A stretch of 64,000 bases of DNA from Phycisphaerales bacterium (GCA_029260345.1 JAJDDK010000005.1:1-64000); one strand, 5' to 3'; counted from the first letter of the stretch, positions 1-8,455 are shown. Numbers and translations are program-made. Notes: generated by a model not told the origin, from the letters alone.

Positions 1-279
1 CGGCGGCGGGAGAATTGGGTCGCTGATGTCGTCGCGCAACAGTGACACAGTGAGTTGTGTGTCGGAGTCGATAGAGATGACTTCGAGTGGAACGGAGTCG
101 AGCATGACGACGTGGCCGGGTTTGATTTGCGCCGTTGTGAAATTGGATGAGGCGCTGGTGAGTGCGCTGCCGGATGTGGCGCCGTCGTCGGCGCTGAGGC
201 GACGCTGGCCGGTCCAGGCGATGTCGCGGAAGAGATTGGGTTCGAAGGCGAGCAGGTCGCGGTCGGTGGCGAATGGCAT
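1..279 (-). CDS. Phage-like hypothetical protein downstream of capsid (partial, runs off window start)
   Basis: The ATG is at 279 on the minus strand and 93 codons are visible without a stop, so the 3' end lies outside the window. The protein begins MPFATDRDLLAFEPNLFRD and has no membrane segment. It follows the major capsid gene in the same direction after a 250-base gap filled with repeats. In tailed phages this position usually holds head-completion or head-tail adaptor genes, so a structural or connector role is an inference from position. I do not recognise the family from the visible part. Confidence 0.6.
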   Translation of the reverse strand, partial: MPFATDRDLLAFEPNLFRDIAWTGQRRLSADDGATSGSALTSASSNFTTAQIKPGHVVMLDSVPLEVISIDSDTQLTVSLLRDDISDPILPPP

Positions 280-309
280 GTGAGTTCTCGTTTGCGCTGT
301 TGTCGTTCG

Positions 310-333
310 CACGGGCGGGACGCCCGTGCCACC
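310..333. repeat. Palindromic repeat, family A (GGGCGGGACGCCCGTGCCACC type)
   Basis: ACGGGCG-GGA-CGCCCGT forms a 7-bp perfect hairpin followed by GCCACC. The same unit recurs at 3336, 17585, 30001, 32114 and 35946, and in degraded form at 16035. It lies between the capsid gene and the next phage-like gene. Confidence 0.85.
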
Positions 334-425
334 AGTTGCTTTCAATTTGGAAATCCCGCGCCGGCCACGAAGCCGGCGCTGGGATGCGGGAGGAGAGATT
401 TCGCGCCAATTCGGAAGACATTCGA

Positions 426-503
426 TTCACCACAGAGGCGCAGAGGTCACAGAGTGGATTTCTTAGATTTGAATCTCCGTGCTCTCTGCGCCTCTGTGGT
501 GAA
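426..503. repeat. Long inverted repeat, family D (CCACAGAGGCGCAGAG type)
   Basis: The left arm TTCACCACAGAGGCGCAGAG (from 427) matches the right arm CTCTGCGCCTCTGTGGTGAA (ending 503) as a near-perfect inverted repeat around a central spacer of about 38 bases. A second copy with the same arms and a different, longer centre lies at 31964-32098, so this is a dispersed element and not a simple terminator. Confidence 0.8.
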
Positions 504-532
504 ATGTTGCGTGATGGTCTTGCGAGTCGTGC

Positions 533-1702
533 TCAGACGGCCAAATTGGTGATCACGCCGTGCGCGTTTTCGTTGCGCAACTCAAGCGTGTATTCGCCGA
601 TCATCTGTCCCGTCTCACGATCGCCCTGCGATGCAAGACGCTTGAACTGGAACGAGCGCCCGGCCAGCGGCAGCACGTCAATACGCGACGAATCGAGCAG
701 CAGCGCCGTGTCCGCAGGGACCCAGCGGGAAAGAATCACGCGCGCGACGCCGAAATCGGATTCGTACACCGACACCAGATCGCTGAAGCGTGTGTCGGAC
801 GGCGCGAAGCCGCGCTTGTCGGAGGCGAAGCCGTTGATGCGTCGCTTCTGCAGGCCAGACACAACAATCGTGTCCACACTCGATGACGCGTTCTCCCAAA
901 TCGCGCGGATCGCGGCGTTGAGCACATCCTCATTGAGCATGTCTTCCGACAAGCCGTCGCCGGGCGGGATGGGGCCGTTGTTGGGGATGAACGTGTTGGT
1001 GGTGAGTGATGCGAGCACGCCGTTCATCGTGCGGCGAGTGGTGGAGTTGCCTTGCTGATCCGCCGCGGGCGCGACGCCGTTGATGACGGTGTTCTCAAGA
1101 TCGCGCAGCAGTTCGCGCAAGCGCTCCTGCTTCTGGTAATCGAGTTCGTCCTCAACACCGATGGAGTCCACCGCGAGTTGCGAGCCGCTGACCTCGACGG
1201 TGGCGCCGAATATCTGTGTGTAGTTCTGTTTGCGCGCGCGGTTGGTGAATCGCGCTGCCGCGGCGTCGGCGCCTTCGAGCAGCGCGTTGCCGACGATGAG
1301 GAGTGATTGGTTGTCGGCGAGGGCTTCGGGTGTGGTGGAGCCATAGCCGCGCACGACGGTGAGGTCGTTGGTGGAAACGTCAGTGACGAACAGAATCTCG
1401 GCGGAGCCGTCGGGCTTGAGTTGATCGCCGACTTGGAAGATGGCGCCGTCGTCGACGGTGATGGTGGTTTCGGTAAGCGCGTCGGGGGTAAAGGTGGATT
1501 GATCGATGACGCCGCGATTGGGGAGGAGGGCGTCTTCGATCCACTCGTGAATGGTGCTTCTGGCGCTGCGGCGGGGATCGCCGAGATGATCGAGCAGCGG
1601 CGTTTCGAACGGGCTGATGATGCCGATGATGTCGGAGACGTCTTCGGCGATTTCGGGAAGTGTGGCGCCGGCGGCGTAGGTTGCTTTTCCAGTGAATGGC
1701 AT
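533..1702 (-). CDS. Phage major capsid protein, SU10/DUF5309-like
   Basis: 389 residues. The N-terminal part (TYAAGATLPEIAEDVSDII..ISPFETPLLDHLG) and the later region with NY.QIF...VEVSGSQ...DSIG followed by L.DLENT.INGV match the SU10/DUF5309 head-protein family, which has the HK97 fold. This is recognition of the family by eye, not a search result. The start ATG at 1702 follows GGAG. The order portal, scaffold-like, capsid on the minus strand is the normal head-gene order. I infer that it forms the shell of a phage or phage-derived particle. The terminases expected next to the portal are instead at 16249-18131 on the other strand. Confidence 0.85.
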   Translation of the reverse strand: MPFTGKATYAAGATLPEIAEDVSDIIGIISPFETPLLDHLGDPRRSARSTIHEWIEDALLPNRGVIDQSTFTPDALTETTITVDDGAIFQVGDQLKPDGSAEILFVTDVSTNDLTVVRGYGSTTPEALADNQSLLIVGNALLEGADAAAARFTNRARKQNYTQIFGATVEVSGSQLAVDSIGVEDELDYQKQERLRELLRDLENTVINGVAPAADQQGNSTTRRTMNGVLASLTTNTFIPNNGPIPPGDGLSEDMLNEDVLNAAIRAIWENASSSVDTIVVSGLQKRRINGFASDKRGFAPSDTRFSDLVSVYESDFGVARVILSRWVPADTALLLDSSRIDVLPLAGRSFQFKRLASQGDRETGQMIGEYTLELRNENAHGVITNLAV

Positions 1703-1740
1703 GGGTGTGGTGTGCTCCTGTGTTGTTCGGTTGGGGAGAG

Positions 1741-1900
1741 TTTCTTGAGTGTGCCACTGCTCTTTGAGCAGTGTGTTGGTTGCGGGAGTGGGTTGTGGAA
1801 ACCGCTTCCTTACGGGCGCGGTTCGGATCAGAGGAAAATTCGGCCCTCACCCGTCATCCCGACAAGTCGGGATGCCACCCTCTCCCAGGGGGAGAGGGGT
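1741..1900. repeat. Composite repeat array between capsid and scaffold genes
   Basis: Three repeat families lie in a row. A family B copy with the form GTGCCACTGCTC..GAGCAGTG is at 1752-1774. Family E (AAACCGCTTCC..ACGGGCGCGGTT, ending in CGGATC) is near 1798-1830. Family F (CCCTCACCCG...CTCTCCC..GGGAGAGGGG) is near 1850-1900 and carries a CCCGACAAGTCGGG hairpin inside it. The array reaches the stop codon of the scaffold-like gene. Confidence 0.85.
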
Positions 1901-2364
1901 TACGTCGTGCGTCGGGCGCGGAGGTAGTCGAGGAGTGCGGTGCGGTCGCCGGTGGTGGCGGCGTGGTGTGCGGCGGTGATGGCGGGCGCGCTGGTGTTGT
2001 CGGCGCGGGGGCTCATGGCGCTGTGCGCGGATGAGGTTTTGCGGAAAAGGAAGGGTTTTTCGCGTGTGAGCTGGTTGAGAATGTCGGTGGGTGTGGCGTC
2101 GGTGTTGCCGTGTGCGATGCGCTGGGCGAGAAGCCGCGCGGTGTCGAGGTCGATGGCGCCGGCGCTGGTGAGAGCGAGGTCGAGCTGATGGTTGCGTTCG
2201 GTGTGTGCAATCGATTGCTGCGCCTGCTCAAGCTGTGTATTGAGCTCGGTCAGTTGGGATTCGAGTTCGGTGGCCTGACGTTCAGCGCGTTCGGCTCGGG
2301 CGCGCAGGTCGTCCATTTCAGATGATTGGTCGTTCGTGGGGTTGTTCGTGTCGTCGTTGTTCAT
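1900..2364 (-). CDS. Putative phage scaffolding-type protein (coiled coil)
   Basis: 154 residues. After an acidic, Asn-rich start, residues about 16-60 form a clear heptad-rich coiled coil (MDDLRARAERAERQATELES followed by QLTELNTQLEQAQQSI), with a helical C-terminal half ending in LLDYLRARRTT. The gene sits exactly between portal and capsid and runs in the same direction, which is where tailed phages encode their scaffold. The assignment rests on position, size and coiled coil, not on a recognised sequence family. It could also be another head-assembly protein. Confidence 0.65.
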   Translation of the reverse strand: MNNDDTNNPTNDQSSEMDDLRARAERAERQATELESQLTELNTQLEQAQQSIAHTERNHQLDLALTSAGAIDLDTARLLAQRIAHGNTDATPTDILNQLTREKPFLFRKTSSAHSAMSPRADNTSAPAITAAHHAATTGDRTALLDYLRARRTT

Positions 2365-2389
2365 TGATTCTCCAAGTGATTCCCAGCGA

Positions 2390-2411
2390 GCCGGGTCGTC
2401 CCCGACCCGGC
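2390..2411. terminator. Hairpin between portal and scaffold genes
   Basis: GCCGGGTCG-TCCC-CGACCCGGC is a perfect 9-bp stem with a 4-base loop. It has no T-run on either side, so it may be a repeat of the GC-rich hairpin type instead of a factor-independent terminator. Confidence 0.45.
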
Positions 2412-2478
2412 CAACGCGATTGATGTGCTGCGTGTGGTTTTCTCTGCGCGAAGTGCGCGTTCAGTTGTTGTGCGTTGA

Positions 2479-2498
2479 CCGGAGCGGGGACGCTCCGG
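2479..2498. repeat. Short GC-rich palindrome after the portal stop
   Basis: CCGGAGC-GGGGAC-GCTCCGG forms a 7-bp stem and ends 7 bases from the portal stop codon. Together with the hairpin at 2390 it fills most of the 140-base gap between portal and scaffold genes. Confidence 0.6.
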
Positions 2499-2504
2499 CT
2501 CGCT

Positions 2505-4019
2505 TTATGTCACGGCTTCGTCGTTGGGGGCGTAGCCGAGTTCAGCGAGGATGCGATCGCGCGGGACGCCGAGGTTGAGTTTCTTTTGTGCTGCGTCGAG
2601 CACATCCGCTTCGTTGCGCGGCAGCGGGTTTGGCCACTGCACCGTCACAGTGCGTTCGGCGGGATCGGTGCGGTAGACGCCGCGCATGTCGAGGGCATAC
2701 AAGATCAATGATGCGAGCTGCGCGAGGCCGCGCCCGAAGGCGAGCTGTTTGCGCTGCGTCTTGGCGAGCGTGCCGAGCAGTGTGATGCGCAGCGCGTTTT
2801 CTGACGAGAGTTGTCCGACTTTGGCGCGCAGCACGCCGGCGGCGATGGGGTTGACGGCGGACGCTTTGTCCATCGCTTCGCGGATTTGCTGGATGTGGTT
2901 GTCTTCGGAGGGTGACGCCGCATCGCCGCCGAATGATTCGATCGCGGCGTCGGGATTGGAGGTCGTCCAGACCTGGCCGGGCGTGACGGCGCGCACGGGC
3001 GTTTCGTCGTCGAGACCCTTAGCGAGGTAGAGCTTGAAGGATTGCAGCGTGACGCGGTGCGCGCGGTCGGAGAGGCGCGTATTGAGTTCGTCTTGCAGCG
3101 GGATCAGCGGCTCGACATCGGAGAGGCCGTCGTAGTGGAAGGGTTGGGAGAGGTTTTGGATGTGAACGACGGGGAGGACGCCGAGGGGGTTGGGGGCGTC
3201 GTGGACGAGGGTGTCATTGTCGTAGCGCTGGTGGTGGTGCGCAGAGATGACTTCGGTGGTGGTTGAGGTTGGCGTAGTGCGGGTGTTGAGGCGGGTGCGG
3301 AGGGCGCGCAGGAGGTTGAAGTTTGTCGTGGGATGAACGGGCGGGACGCCCGTTCCACCGGTTTCCGTACTTTGTCGCTCGAAGTGAATGACGTAGGCGT
3401 CGAGTTCGCGGTAGTCGTTCGCGCTGACCACGGGGATGGCGCGGGGCGGCTCGATGATTTCGATGCGCAGGCGCGAGGCAATCGCGATGACTTCGTCGAT
3501 GTCGTTTGGCGCCTCGTTTGGAACGGGGGCGCTGAAAAAGTCCTCCGTGCGTAAGAGAAAATCGACCGAGCCGTATATGGACGCGATCTGGGCGGCGTCC
3601 TGCAAGAGCGCCATGCCGCCGGAGTTTTCGAGGACGGCGTCGAGGATGCGCTGGATCTGCGTACGTCGTTCCGCGTCCGGTGCGCTGGAGAGCATCGTGA
3701 TCGGTTGGCCGAGCATGAAGTCCACAAGCGCATGCAGGCGCCACGCGATGTCGTTCTCAATGACGACTTCGCGATCGTTTGATTGGCGATCGTCGGTGAT
3801 GGGTGGTGACGTGAGGCGGCGCGGCAGACCGTCCTCTTGCGCGAGCCGCGGCGTGGACTGGCCGGTGCGCGGATCGCGATCGCGAATGGTTGGGTTTCGG
3901 TAGTAGCGCCAGAATCGTTGAAGTCTGGGGAGTGATTCGTGCGTGTGCGCGTCGATGAGGCCGCGCAGTCGCGACTCGGTGAGCGGCACGGCGTTGAATG
4001 GCGTGAGTGCGTAGGGCAT
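2505..4019 (-). CDS. Phage portal protein (SPP1 gp6-like)
   Basis: 504 residues from the ATG at 4019. An open frame continues upstream to 4220 but that extension is Arg/Pro-rich and lacks similarity. Portal features visible: an N-terminal helical region with W.YYRNPTI, the clip/stem-like stretch ENDIAWRLHALVDFMLGQPI, LGVLPVVHIQN.., the SDVEPLIPLQDELNTRLSDR helix region, and a C-terminal part with SSENALRITLLGTLAKTQ. The protein would form the DNA entry ring at one capsid vertex and dock the terminase. A family A repeat at 3336-3360 is translated in frame as TGGTGVPPVHP near residue 225. The reading frame is kept open. The matching large terminase is 12.6 kb away on the plus strand. Confidence 0.85.
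   Translation of the reverse strand: MPYALTPFNAVPLTESRLRGLIDAHTHESLPRLQRFWRYYRNPTIRDRDPRTGQSTPRLAQEDGLPRRLTSPPITDDRQSNDREVVIENDIAWRLHALVDFMLGQPITMLSSAPDAERRTQIQRILDAVLENSGGMALLQDAAQIASIYGSVDFLLRTEDFFSAPVPNEAPNDIDEVIAIASRLRIEIIEPPRAIPVVSANDYRELDAYVIHFERQSTETGGTGVPPVHPTTNFNLLRALRTRLNTRTTPTSTTTEVISAHHHQRYDNDTLVHDAPNPLGVLPVVHIQNLSQPFHYDGLSDVEPLIPLQDELNTRLSDRAHRVTLQSFKLYLAKGLDDETPVRAVTPGQVWTTSNPDAAIESFGGDAASPSEDNHIQQIREAMDKASAVNPIAAGVLRAKVGQLSSENALRITLLGTLAKTQRKQLAFGRGLAQLASLILYALDMRGVYRTDPAERTVTVQWPNPLPRNEADVLDAAQKKLNLGVPRDRILAELGYAPNDEAVT
3336..3360. repeat. Family A repeat inside the portal gene
   Basis: AACGGGCGGGACGCCCGTTCCACCGG lies within the coding sequence. Read on the minus strand it encodes TGGTGVPPV in frame, placed in a loop-like stretch between two conserved-looking blocks. 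Confidence 0.85.
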
Positions 4020-4251
4020 GGAGGGCGTCCCGCAAGTGTGAGATCGGCCCAGCGAACGATGGTGCGGGCCTGACACCCTTGGCGCGGGCGTGCGGCGACG
4101 TGCGCGCGTGGGAAGCGGGTCGGCTGAGCCGCGGGGCGCGAAAGTGCTTGTGTTTTCAGGGGAAAAGAATTTGTGTGCTATTCTTTGAATTGCGGCGGCG
4201 CGGGAGTGCGGCGTGCGCACAGTGGGATGACCAGCGCGAGAGACGTGATTG

Positions 4252-5577
4252 ATGCGCGATGTGATGAGGATTCTGGACGCCGCGGGAAATCGGGCGCGCG
4301 AAGGTTTGCGCGTGATGGAGGATGTGGCGCGCTTTGTGCTGGATGATGAGTCGTTGTGCGCGCGGTTGAAGGATGTTCGTCATGAGTTGCGGGCCGCGAT
4401 GGCGCTGATTCCCGGCGGTGTGAGCGCGCTGCAGGCGCATCGGGATGCGGCGGGTGATGTGGGGACGGGCGTCAGCACGAATGCGGAGATGTCGCGCGCC
4501 GGCGTGCGCGACGTGACGCTGGCGGCGAGCCGCCGCGTGACGGAGTCGTTGCGGTCTTTGGAGGAGTGGAGCAAGGTTGTGGAGGGAAGTGATCCATCCC
4601 TCTCCCCTTGGGAGAGGCCAGGTGAGGGCTCCTCATCTACTGCCTCCTCTCAGTCTCAAGCGTCAGAAATGCGCGATGCATGGAAGCCGCTTCCTGACGG
4701 GCGCGCTTCGGATCGGGAGAGCTCTGGCCCTCATCCGTCATCGCTGCGCGATGCCGCCTTCTCCCAAGGGGAGAAGGGATTGGGAGCGCCCCCACCCCGG
4801 CCCTCCCCCGCGGGGCGGGGGAGGGAGGAGAGCGCTTCATCACTCTTCGAAGCGCTGCGGTATCGGGTGTATGACGTTGAGCGCGACTTGGTGTTGGCGC
4901 TCGGCGCGGGGCGGGCTTCGTTTGAAGGATGGTCGCTGTGCGTTTTGATTACTGAGTCGCTGTGCATTCATCACGACTGGCTGACGGTTGCGAAATCGGC
5001 GCTTGAAGGCGGTGCGGATTGTTTGCAGCTACGTGAAAAGGAGCTTGACGGGCGCGAGCTGCTTGCGCGGGCGTGGGCGCTCGTCGAACTGGCGCGTGAA
5101 TTTGATGCGGATGTGATTGTGAATGATCGCGCGGATGTGGCGCTGCTCTCCGGCGCGGCGGGTGTGCATCTGGGCCAAAGCGATCTCTCAATTACAGACG
5201 TGCGCCGGCTGGTGGGTGATGAACTGCTCATCGGTGTTTCGGCATCGAACATGGATCAGGCCCTGCAGGCGCGGCGGGACGGTGCGGACTACTGCGGCGT
5301 TGGCGCGATGTTTGAAACATCGACCAAGCGCAAGGATGAGATTGCGACGCCGACGTTGCTGCGCGACTATCTCGGCGTGACTCCCCCACTGCCGCCGGCG
5401 CTGGCGATTGGCGGGATCAATGAGCGGAATCTTGATCAGTTAGTTGATATCGCAAACAGCGCACCGTTCGGCATTGCGGTGACTTCGTGCGTGTGCGGCG
5501 CCGCGGATCCGAAAGCGGTGTGCGGCGCGCTTGTAGCCGCGATCAAGGCAGATCGGGAGACGGTGCATCATGGCTGA
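4252..5577 (+). CDS. thiE: Bifunctional ThiD2-type / thiamine-phosphate synthase (ThiE) with repeat-derived linker
   Basis: 441 residues. Residues 1-110 (ILDAAGNRAREGLRVMEDVARF...LKDVRHELR) match the ThiD2 domain known as an N-terminal partner of ThiE in some bacteria. The C-terminal 220 residues are ThiE: LITE, QLREKELDGRELL, VNDRADVALLSGAAGVHLGQ, GADYCGVGAMFETSTK, LAIGGI. ThiE joins HMP pyrophosphate and thiazole phosphate to thiamine phosphate in the cytoplasm. Between the domains, about 80 residues (near 4592-4846) are encoded by in-frame repeats of families F and E (LSPWERPGEG, WKPLPDGRASDRE, FSQGEKGLGA, PRPSPAGRGR). A TTG just before the ATG is an alternative start. The gene overlaps the next by 8 bases. 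Confidence 0.9.
   Translation: MRDVMRILDAAGNRAREGLRVMEDVARFVLDDESLCARLKDVRHELRAAMALIPGGVSALQAHRDAAGDVGTGVSTNAEMSRAGVRDVTLAASRRVTESLRSLEEWSKVVEGSDPSLSPWERPGEGSSSTASSQSQASEMRDAWKPLPDGRASDRESSGPHPSSLRDAAFSQGEKGLGAPPPRPSPAGRGREESASSLFEALRYRVYDVERDLVLALGAGRASFEGWSLCVLITESLCIHHDWLTVAKSALEGGADCLQLREKELDGRELLARAWALVELAREFDADVIVNDRADVALLSGAAGVHLGQSDLSITDVRRLVGDELLIGVSASNMDQALQARRDGADYCGVGAMFETSTKRKDEIATPTLLRDYLGVTPPLPPALAIGGINERNLDQLVDIANSAPFGIAVTSCVCGAADPKAVCGALVAAIKADRETVHHG
4592..4846. repeat. Composite repeat array in frame inside thiE
   Basis: Family F units (CCCTCTCCCCTTGGGAGAGG, a CCTTCTCCCAAGGGGAGAAGG block, and a CCCCGCGGGGCGGGGGAGG block) flank a family E unit (CCGCTTCCTGACGGGCGCG). The whole array is about 255 bases, a multiple of three, contains no stop in the thiE frame and lies precisely in the linker between the ThiD2-like and ThiE domains. 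Confidence 0.9.
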
Positions 5578-6133
5578 TGTGCGATTGCAGCGGCTTGCCG
5601 ATCTCGATGATGCGATGCTGACGCGTCTCGGTGAAACGCTGTGGCGGGCGATGAAGGATTTGCCGAAGAGTTATTCGAATCGTGACGCCGCGATTGAGGA
5701 GGCGTTTCGCTTTCGTGATGATGATCGGCTGATCATTGTGGCGATGCAGGGCGATGAGCTCGCGGGGTGGATTGGCGCGATCATGCATACGCCGCACATG
5801 TGGGAGCTGCATCCGTTGTGTGTGGAGCCGGCCCATCACGGTCGCGGCGTGGGCCGGATGCTGGTGGAGGCGCTCGAGCGTGAAGCGGCGGATGCCGGCG
5901 TCGGCGCCATCTGGCTTGGCACCGAGGACGAGACGGGGGCGACGAACCTGTTTGGTGTTGACATCATGCCTGATCCGCTGATGGCGTTACAAGGGCTGGA
6001 GTTGAAGTCGCGGCATCCGATCGCGTTCTATGCGAAGCTGGGGTATGTGGTGTGCGGCGCCCTGCCGGATGCATCCGGGCCGGGCATGCACGATTTTCTG
6101 ATGGCGAAGCGCATCGCCGCGACGGCGGTTTGA
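5570..6133 (+). CDS. GNAT N-acetyltransferase, AAC(6')-I-like
   Basis: 187 residues. GNAT motif A is visible as WELHPLCVEPAHHGRGVGRML, with the acetyl-CoA loop HHGRGVG. The segments IWLGTEDETGATNLFGVDIM, HPIAFYAKLGYVVCGALPDA and HDFLMAKR strongly recall the chromosomal aminoglycoside 6'-N-acetyltransferase type I family. The natural substrate of such chromosomal homologs is often unknown, so resistance is not implied by sequence alone. The gene starts inside the end of thiE (ATGGCTGA overlap) and is 10 bases before the M16 peptidase gene, indicating one transcript. Confidence 0.8.
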   Translation: MADVRLQRLADLDDAMLTRLGETLWRAMKDLPKSYSNRDAAIEEAFRFRDDDRLIIVAMQGDELAGWIGAIMHTPHMWELHPLCVEPAHHGRGVGRMLVEALEREAADAGVGAIWLGTEDETGATNLFGVDIMPDPLMALQGLELKSRHPIAFYAKLGYVVCGALPDASGPGMHDFLMAKRIAATAV

Positions 6134-6143
6134 GGAGCAACGG

Positions 6144-7382
6144 ATGGCGATTGAGTTCAAGCAGGCGACACTCGACAACGGACTGACGATTGTGGCGGAG
6201 GTGGACCGCAGTGCGCACACGGCCGCGTGCGGGTTCTTTGTGAAGACGGGCGCCCGCGATGAAACACGCGAACTGATGGGTGTGTCGCATTTCCTCGAAC
6301 ACATGATGTTTAAAGGCACGGCGCGGCGCAGCGCGGACGATGTGAATCGTGAGTTTGATGAGATCGGCGCTCGCTACAACGCCTACACCACGGCGGAGAT
6401 GACGACGTTTTATGCGCAGGTGCTGCCGGAGCGGCTCGAACAGGCGACGGATCTGCTGGGCGACATGCTGCGCCCAGCGCTGCGCGAAGAGGACTTTGCA
6501 ACGGAAAAGAACGTCATCCTCGAAGAAATCGCGATGTATATGGATCAGCCATTCTGGGTGCTGTACGAGCGCGTGACCGAGGAACGGTTCGGCGATCACC
6601 CGCTGGGGTACCGCATTCTTGGAACGAACGAATCCATCAATGCGTTGACGGCGGAGCAGATGCGCGGCTACTTCCAGGCACGCTATTCCGCGGACAACAC
6701 GACGGTGTCGCTGGCGGGCGATCTGGATTTTGATCGCGCGGTGGACCAAATCGCGGCGCTGTGCGGCTCATGGGAACGCACCAACGCTTCTCGCGATGAA
6801 GCGACGCCCCCGGCGCATGCCAAGACGTTTTCCGCTGAGGATGCGCGGGTGCACCGGTGTTATCAGCTCATGCTGGCGCCGGCGCCGAGCGCGCAGGATG
6901 AGCGGCGGTACGCGGCGTCCATGCTGGCGATGGCGCTGGGTGATTCAGACAACAGCCGCATGTATTGGGGGCTGGTTGATCCGGGTCTTGCCGATGAAGC
7001 GTCGGTGTCGTACGACCCGCACGATCATGCAGGGAACTATCTGGTGTACGCGTCGTGCGATCCCGAGCGCGCCGATGAGGTGTGGGCGGTGGTTGAGGAC
7101 GAACTGGCGTCGGTCGTTGCGAATGTGACGGCGGATGACCTGGAGCGCATTCGCAACAAGGCGGCGACGGGCGCGACGATTGCGGGCGAGCGCCCGGGCG
7201 GGCGCATGCAGCGGCTGGGCCGGTTGTGGACGTATCTGCGCGAGTACCGCTCGCTTGAAGAAGAGCTGGCGACGATCAACGCTGTGACGCTGGACGACAT
7301 TCGCGCCGTGTATGAAGCGTTTCCGATGAATCCGCGTGCGTTTGGGCGCGTGATACCGGCGGGCGATCTGGCGCCGGCATAA
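6144..7382 (+). CDS. M16 family zinc metallopeptidase, catalytic-type subunit
   Basis: 412 residues. The inverted zinc motif HFLEH is at residues 49-53 within GVSHFLEHMMFKGT, and the distal Glu ligand is likely in FATEKNVILEEIAMY (about 127-128). The family cleaves peptides, often signal or transit peptides, using two half-barrels. The second domain lacks the usual R..RGLxY substrate-binding element: it reads SRMYWGLVDPGLADEASVSY. The gene at 23438-24685 has exactly that element and lacks HxxEH, so the two could form a heterodimer as in mitochondrial processing peptidase. GGAG precedes the ATG and the gene follows the acetyltransferase closely. Confidence 0.9.
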   Translation: MAIEFKQATLDNGLTIVAEVDRSAHTAACGFFVKTGARDETRELMGVSHFLEHMMFKGTARRSADDVNREFDEIGARYNAYTTAEMTTFYAQVLPERLEQATDLLGDMLRPALREEDFATEKNVILEEIAMYMDQPFWVLYERVTEERFGDHPLGYRILGTNESINALTAEQMRGYFQARYSADNTTVSLAGDLDFDRAVDQIAALCGSWERTNASRDEATPPAHAKTFSAEDARVHRCYQLMLAPAPSAQDERRYAASMLAMALGDSDNSRMYWGLVDPGLADEASVSYDPHDHAGNYLVYASCDPERADEVWAVVEDELASVVANVTADDLERIRNKAATGATIAGERPGGRMQRLGRLWTYLREYRSLEEELATINAVTLDDIRAVYEAFPMNPRAFGRVIPAGDLAPA

Positions 7383-7605
7383 AGAGATTTTTGCCAATCA
7401 AAAATGGCGGACTGCTAGTCTCAGATTCAAAATGGCATGTTGCCAAGAAGCAAATAACCAAATTCTCATCTAGAATAACCGCGATATTGGCCCGTCACGG
7501 CGGTTTTTTGAAATTTGTCGCCTACTTCGCTAGTTTTGCCTGCCCCGCCTGCTGCGTAGGCGAAATGGGCGGGCTATGCTCGCCTGTCAAGCGAGGTAAG
7601 CCAAA

Positions 7606-8301
7606 ATGAGCAAGCGTCAAACTGATTCACTCAAGCCGCCACCCTACCTGCCATTCCCGTCTTTCAAGACGGGGTTAAAGGCTTTGGTGCATGATGGCGA
7701 ACTGCCTGCTCAGGTCGATTCGTCCGTCGTCTCCTCGATGAGCGGCGGAACCCAGCGGGCATTCTTCAGTGCACTTCGGTTTTTCCAACTCCTCGACGAT
7801 GATTCACATCCGACCAAAAGTCTTCAAGAATTGGCTGGAGCGCTGGATCGCGATGACGCTGAGTCTTGGAAGCGCCTTCTGGCTGACCTGATTCAGACCT
7901 TTTATCCCGATCAACAATTGGTGACGCTCGCAAAATCGACACCGAGTGCGCTCATCAAATCATTTGAGGATTTGGTCGGAGCAACCATGATTGCTCCGGC
8001 GTGCCGATTCATGGTGAGCGCGTCTAAAGAGGCGGGACTACCTGTCGCACCGCATATTGCAAAGCATAAATGGAAGTCGGCATCTCGGCAGCGCCGCCAA
8101 AAGCGAGCGGAGAATGACCGTACGGGTGGCGAAGATGTTGGTGTGCGCGAAGCAACAAATGATTCAGTCCCGCCAGAATCATTGAGGCATGCCCTCCTTG
8201 ATAAGTACCCAGATTTTGACCCCTCCTGGGGATCTGAGATTCAACAGTCGTGGTTCGAAGGCTACCGTCGTTTGATGGACATGATGGAGGGTGAGAATTG
8301 A
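7606..8301 (+). CDS. DUF5343-like protein in a lower-GC patch
   Basis: 231 residues, cytoplasmic. The N-terminal 140 residues (PPYLPFPSFKTGLKAL, MSGGTQRAFFSALRFFQLLD, PTKSLQELAGAL, ALIKSFEDLVGATMIAPACRFMVSASKEAGLPVAPHI) resemble DUF5343, a winged-helix-like domain family of unknown role. The C-terminus has a Lys/Arg-rich linker followed by LRHALLDKYPDFDPSWGSEIQQSWFEGYRRLMDMM. Base composition from about 7390 to 8690 is clearly lower in GC than the neighbours and codon use differs (many TTG, CAA and AAA codons), suggesting horizontal acquisition. Confidence 0.7.
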   Translation: MSKRQTDSLKPPPYLPFPSFKTGLKALVHDGELPAQVDSSVVSSMSGGTQRAFFSALRFFQLLDDDSHPTKSLQELAGALDRDDAESWKRLLADLIQTFYPDQQLVTLAKSTPSALIKSFEDLVGATMIAPACRFMVSASKEAGLPVAPHIAKHKWKSASRQRRQKRAENDRTGGEDVGVREATNDSVPPESLRHALLDKYPDFDPSWGSEIQQSWFEGYRRLMDMMEGEN

Positions 8302-8444
8302 ACCTTGGAATAGTCAAAGCCATGAGGAAATTTCCAAGGCTCCGTCAGGAACAGCGTCTGGCTATTCGCGTCGTCGCTGGCAGAGCCGTGAATCGCAACG
8401 CACCGATAGCCGTTCGCGCGGTTATCGGTGTAGATGGCAAATAA
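8298..8444 (+). CDS. Possible 48-residue small protein coupled to the DUF5343-like gene
   Basis: A TTG start overlaps the preceding stop (TTGA) and has GGAGG seven bases upstream at 8286-8290. The product starts LNLGIVKAMRKFPRLRQEQR and is basic (eight Arg and Lys in its first half). It ends 11 bases before a strong terminator. No homology is recognised. An ATG at codon 9 would give a 40-residue version. The coupling signal and terminator placement support translation, but it could be spurious. Confidence 0.35.
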   Translation: MNLGIVKAMRKFPRLRQEQRLAIRVVAGRAVNRNAPIAVRAVIGVDGK

Positions 8445-8455
8445 GCCAACTCCGT

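Noticed and set aside
273-1058. Long plus-strand open frame opposite the capsid gene
   Set aside because: It is antisense to a clear capsid gene and its start is repeat sequence; high GC gives long false frames on the opposite strand.
4020-4220. N-terminal extension of the portal protein to 4220
   Set aside because: The extra 67 residues are Arg/Pro/His-rich with no portal similarity, and a clear ATG at 4019 begins the conserved part.
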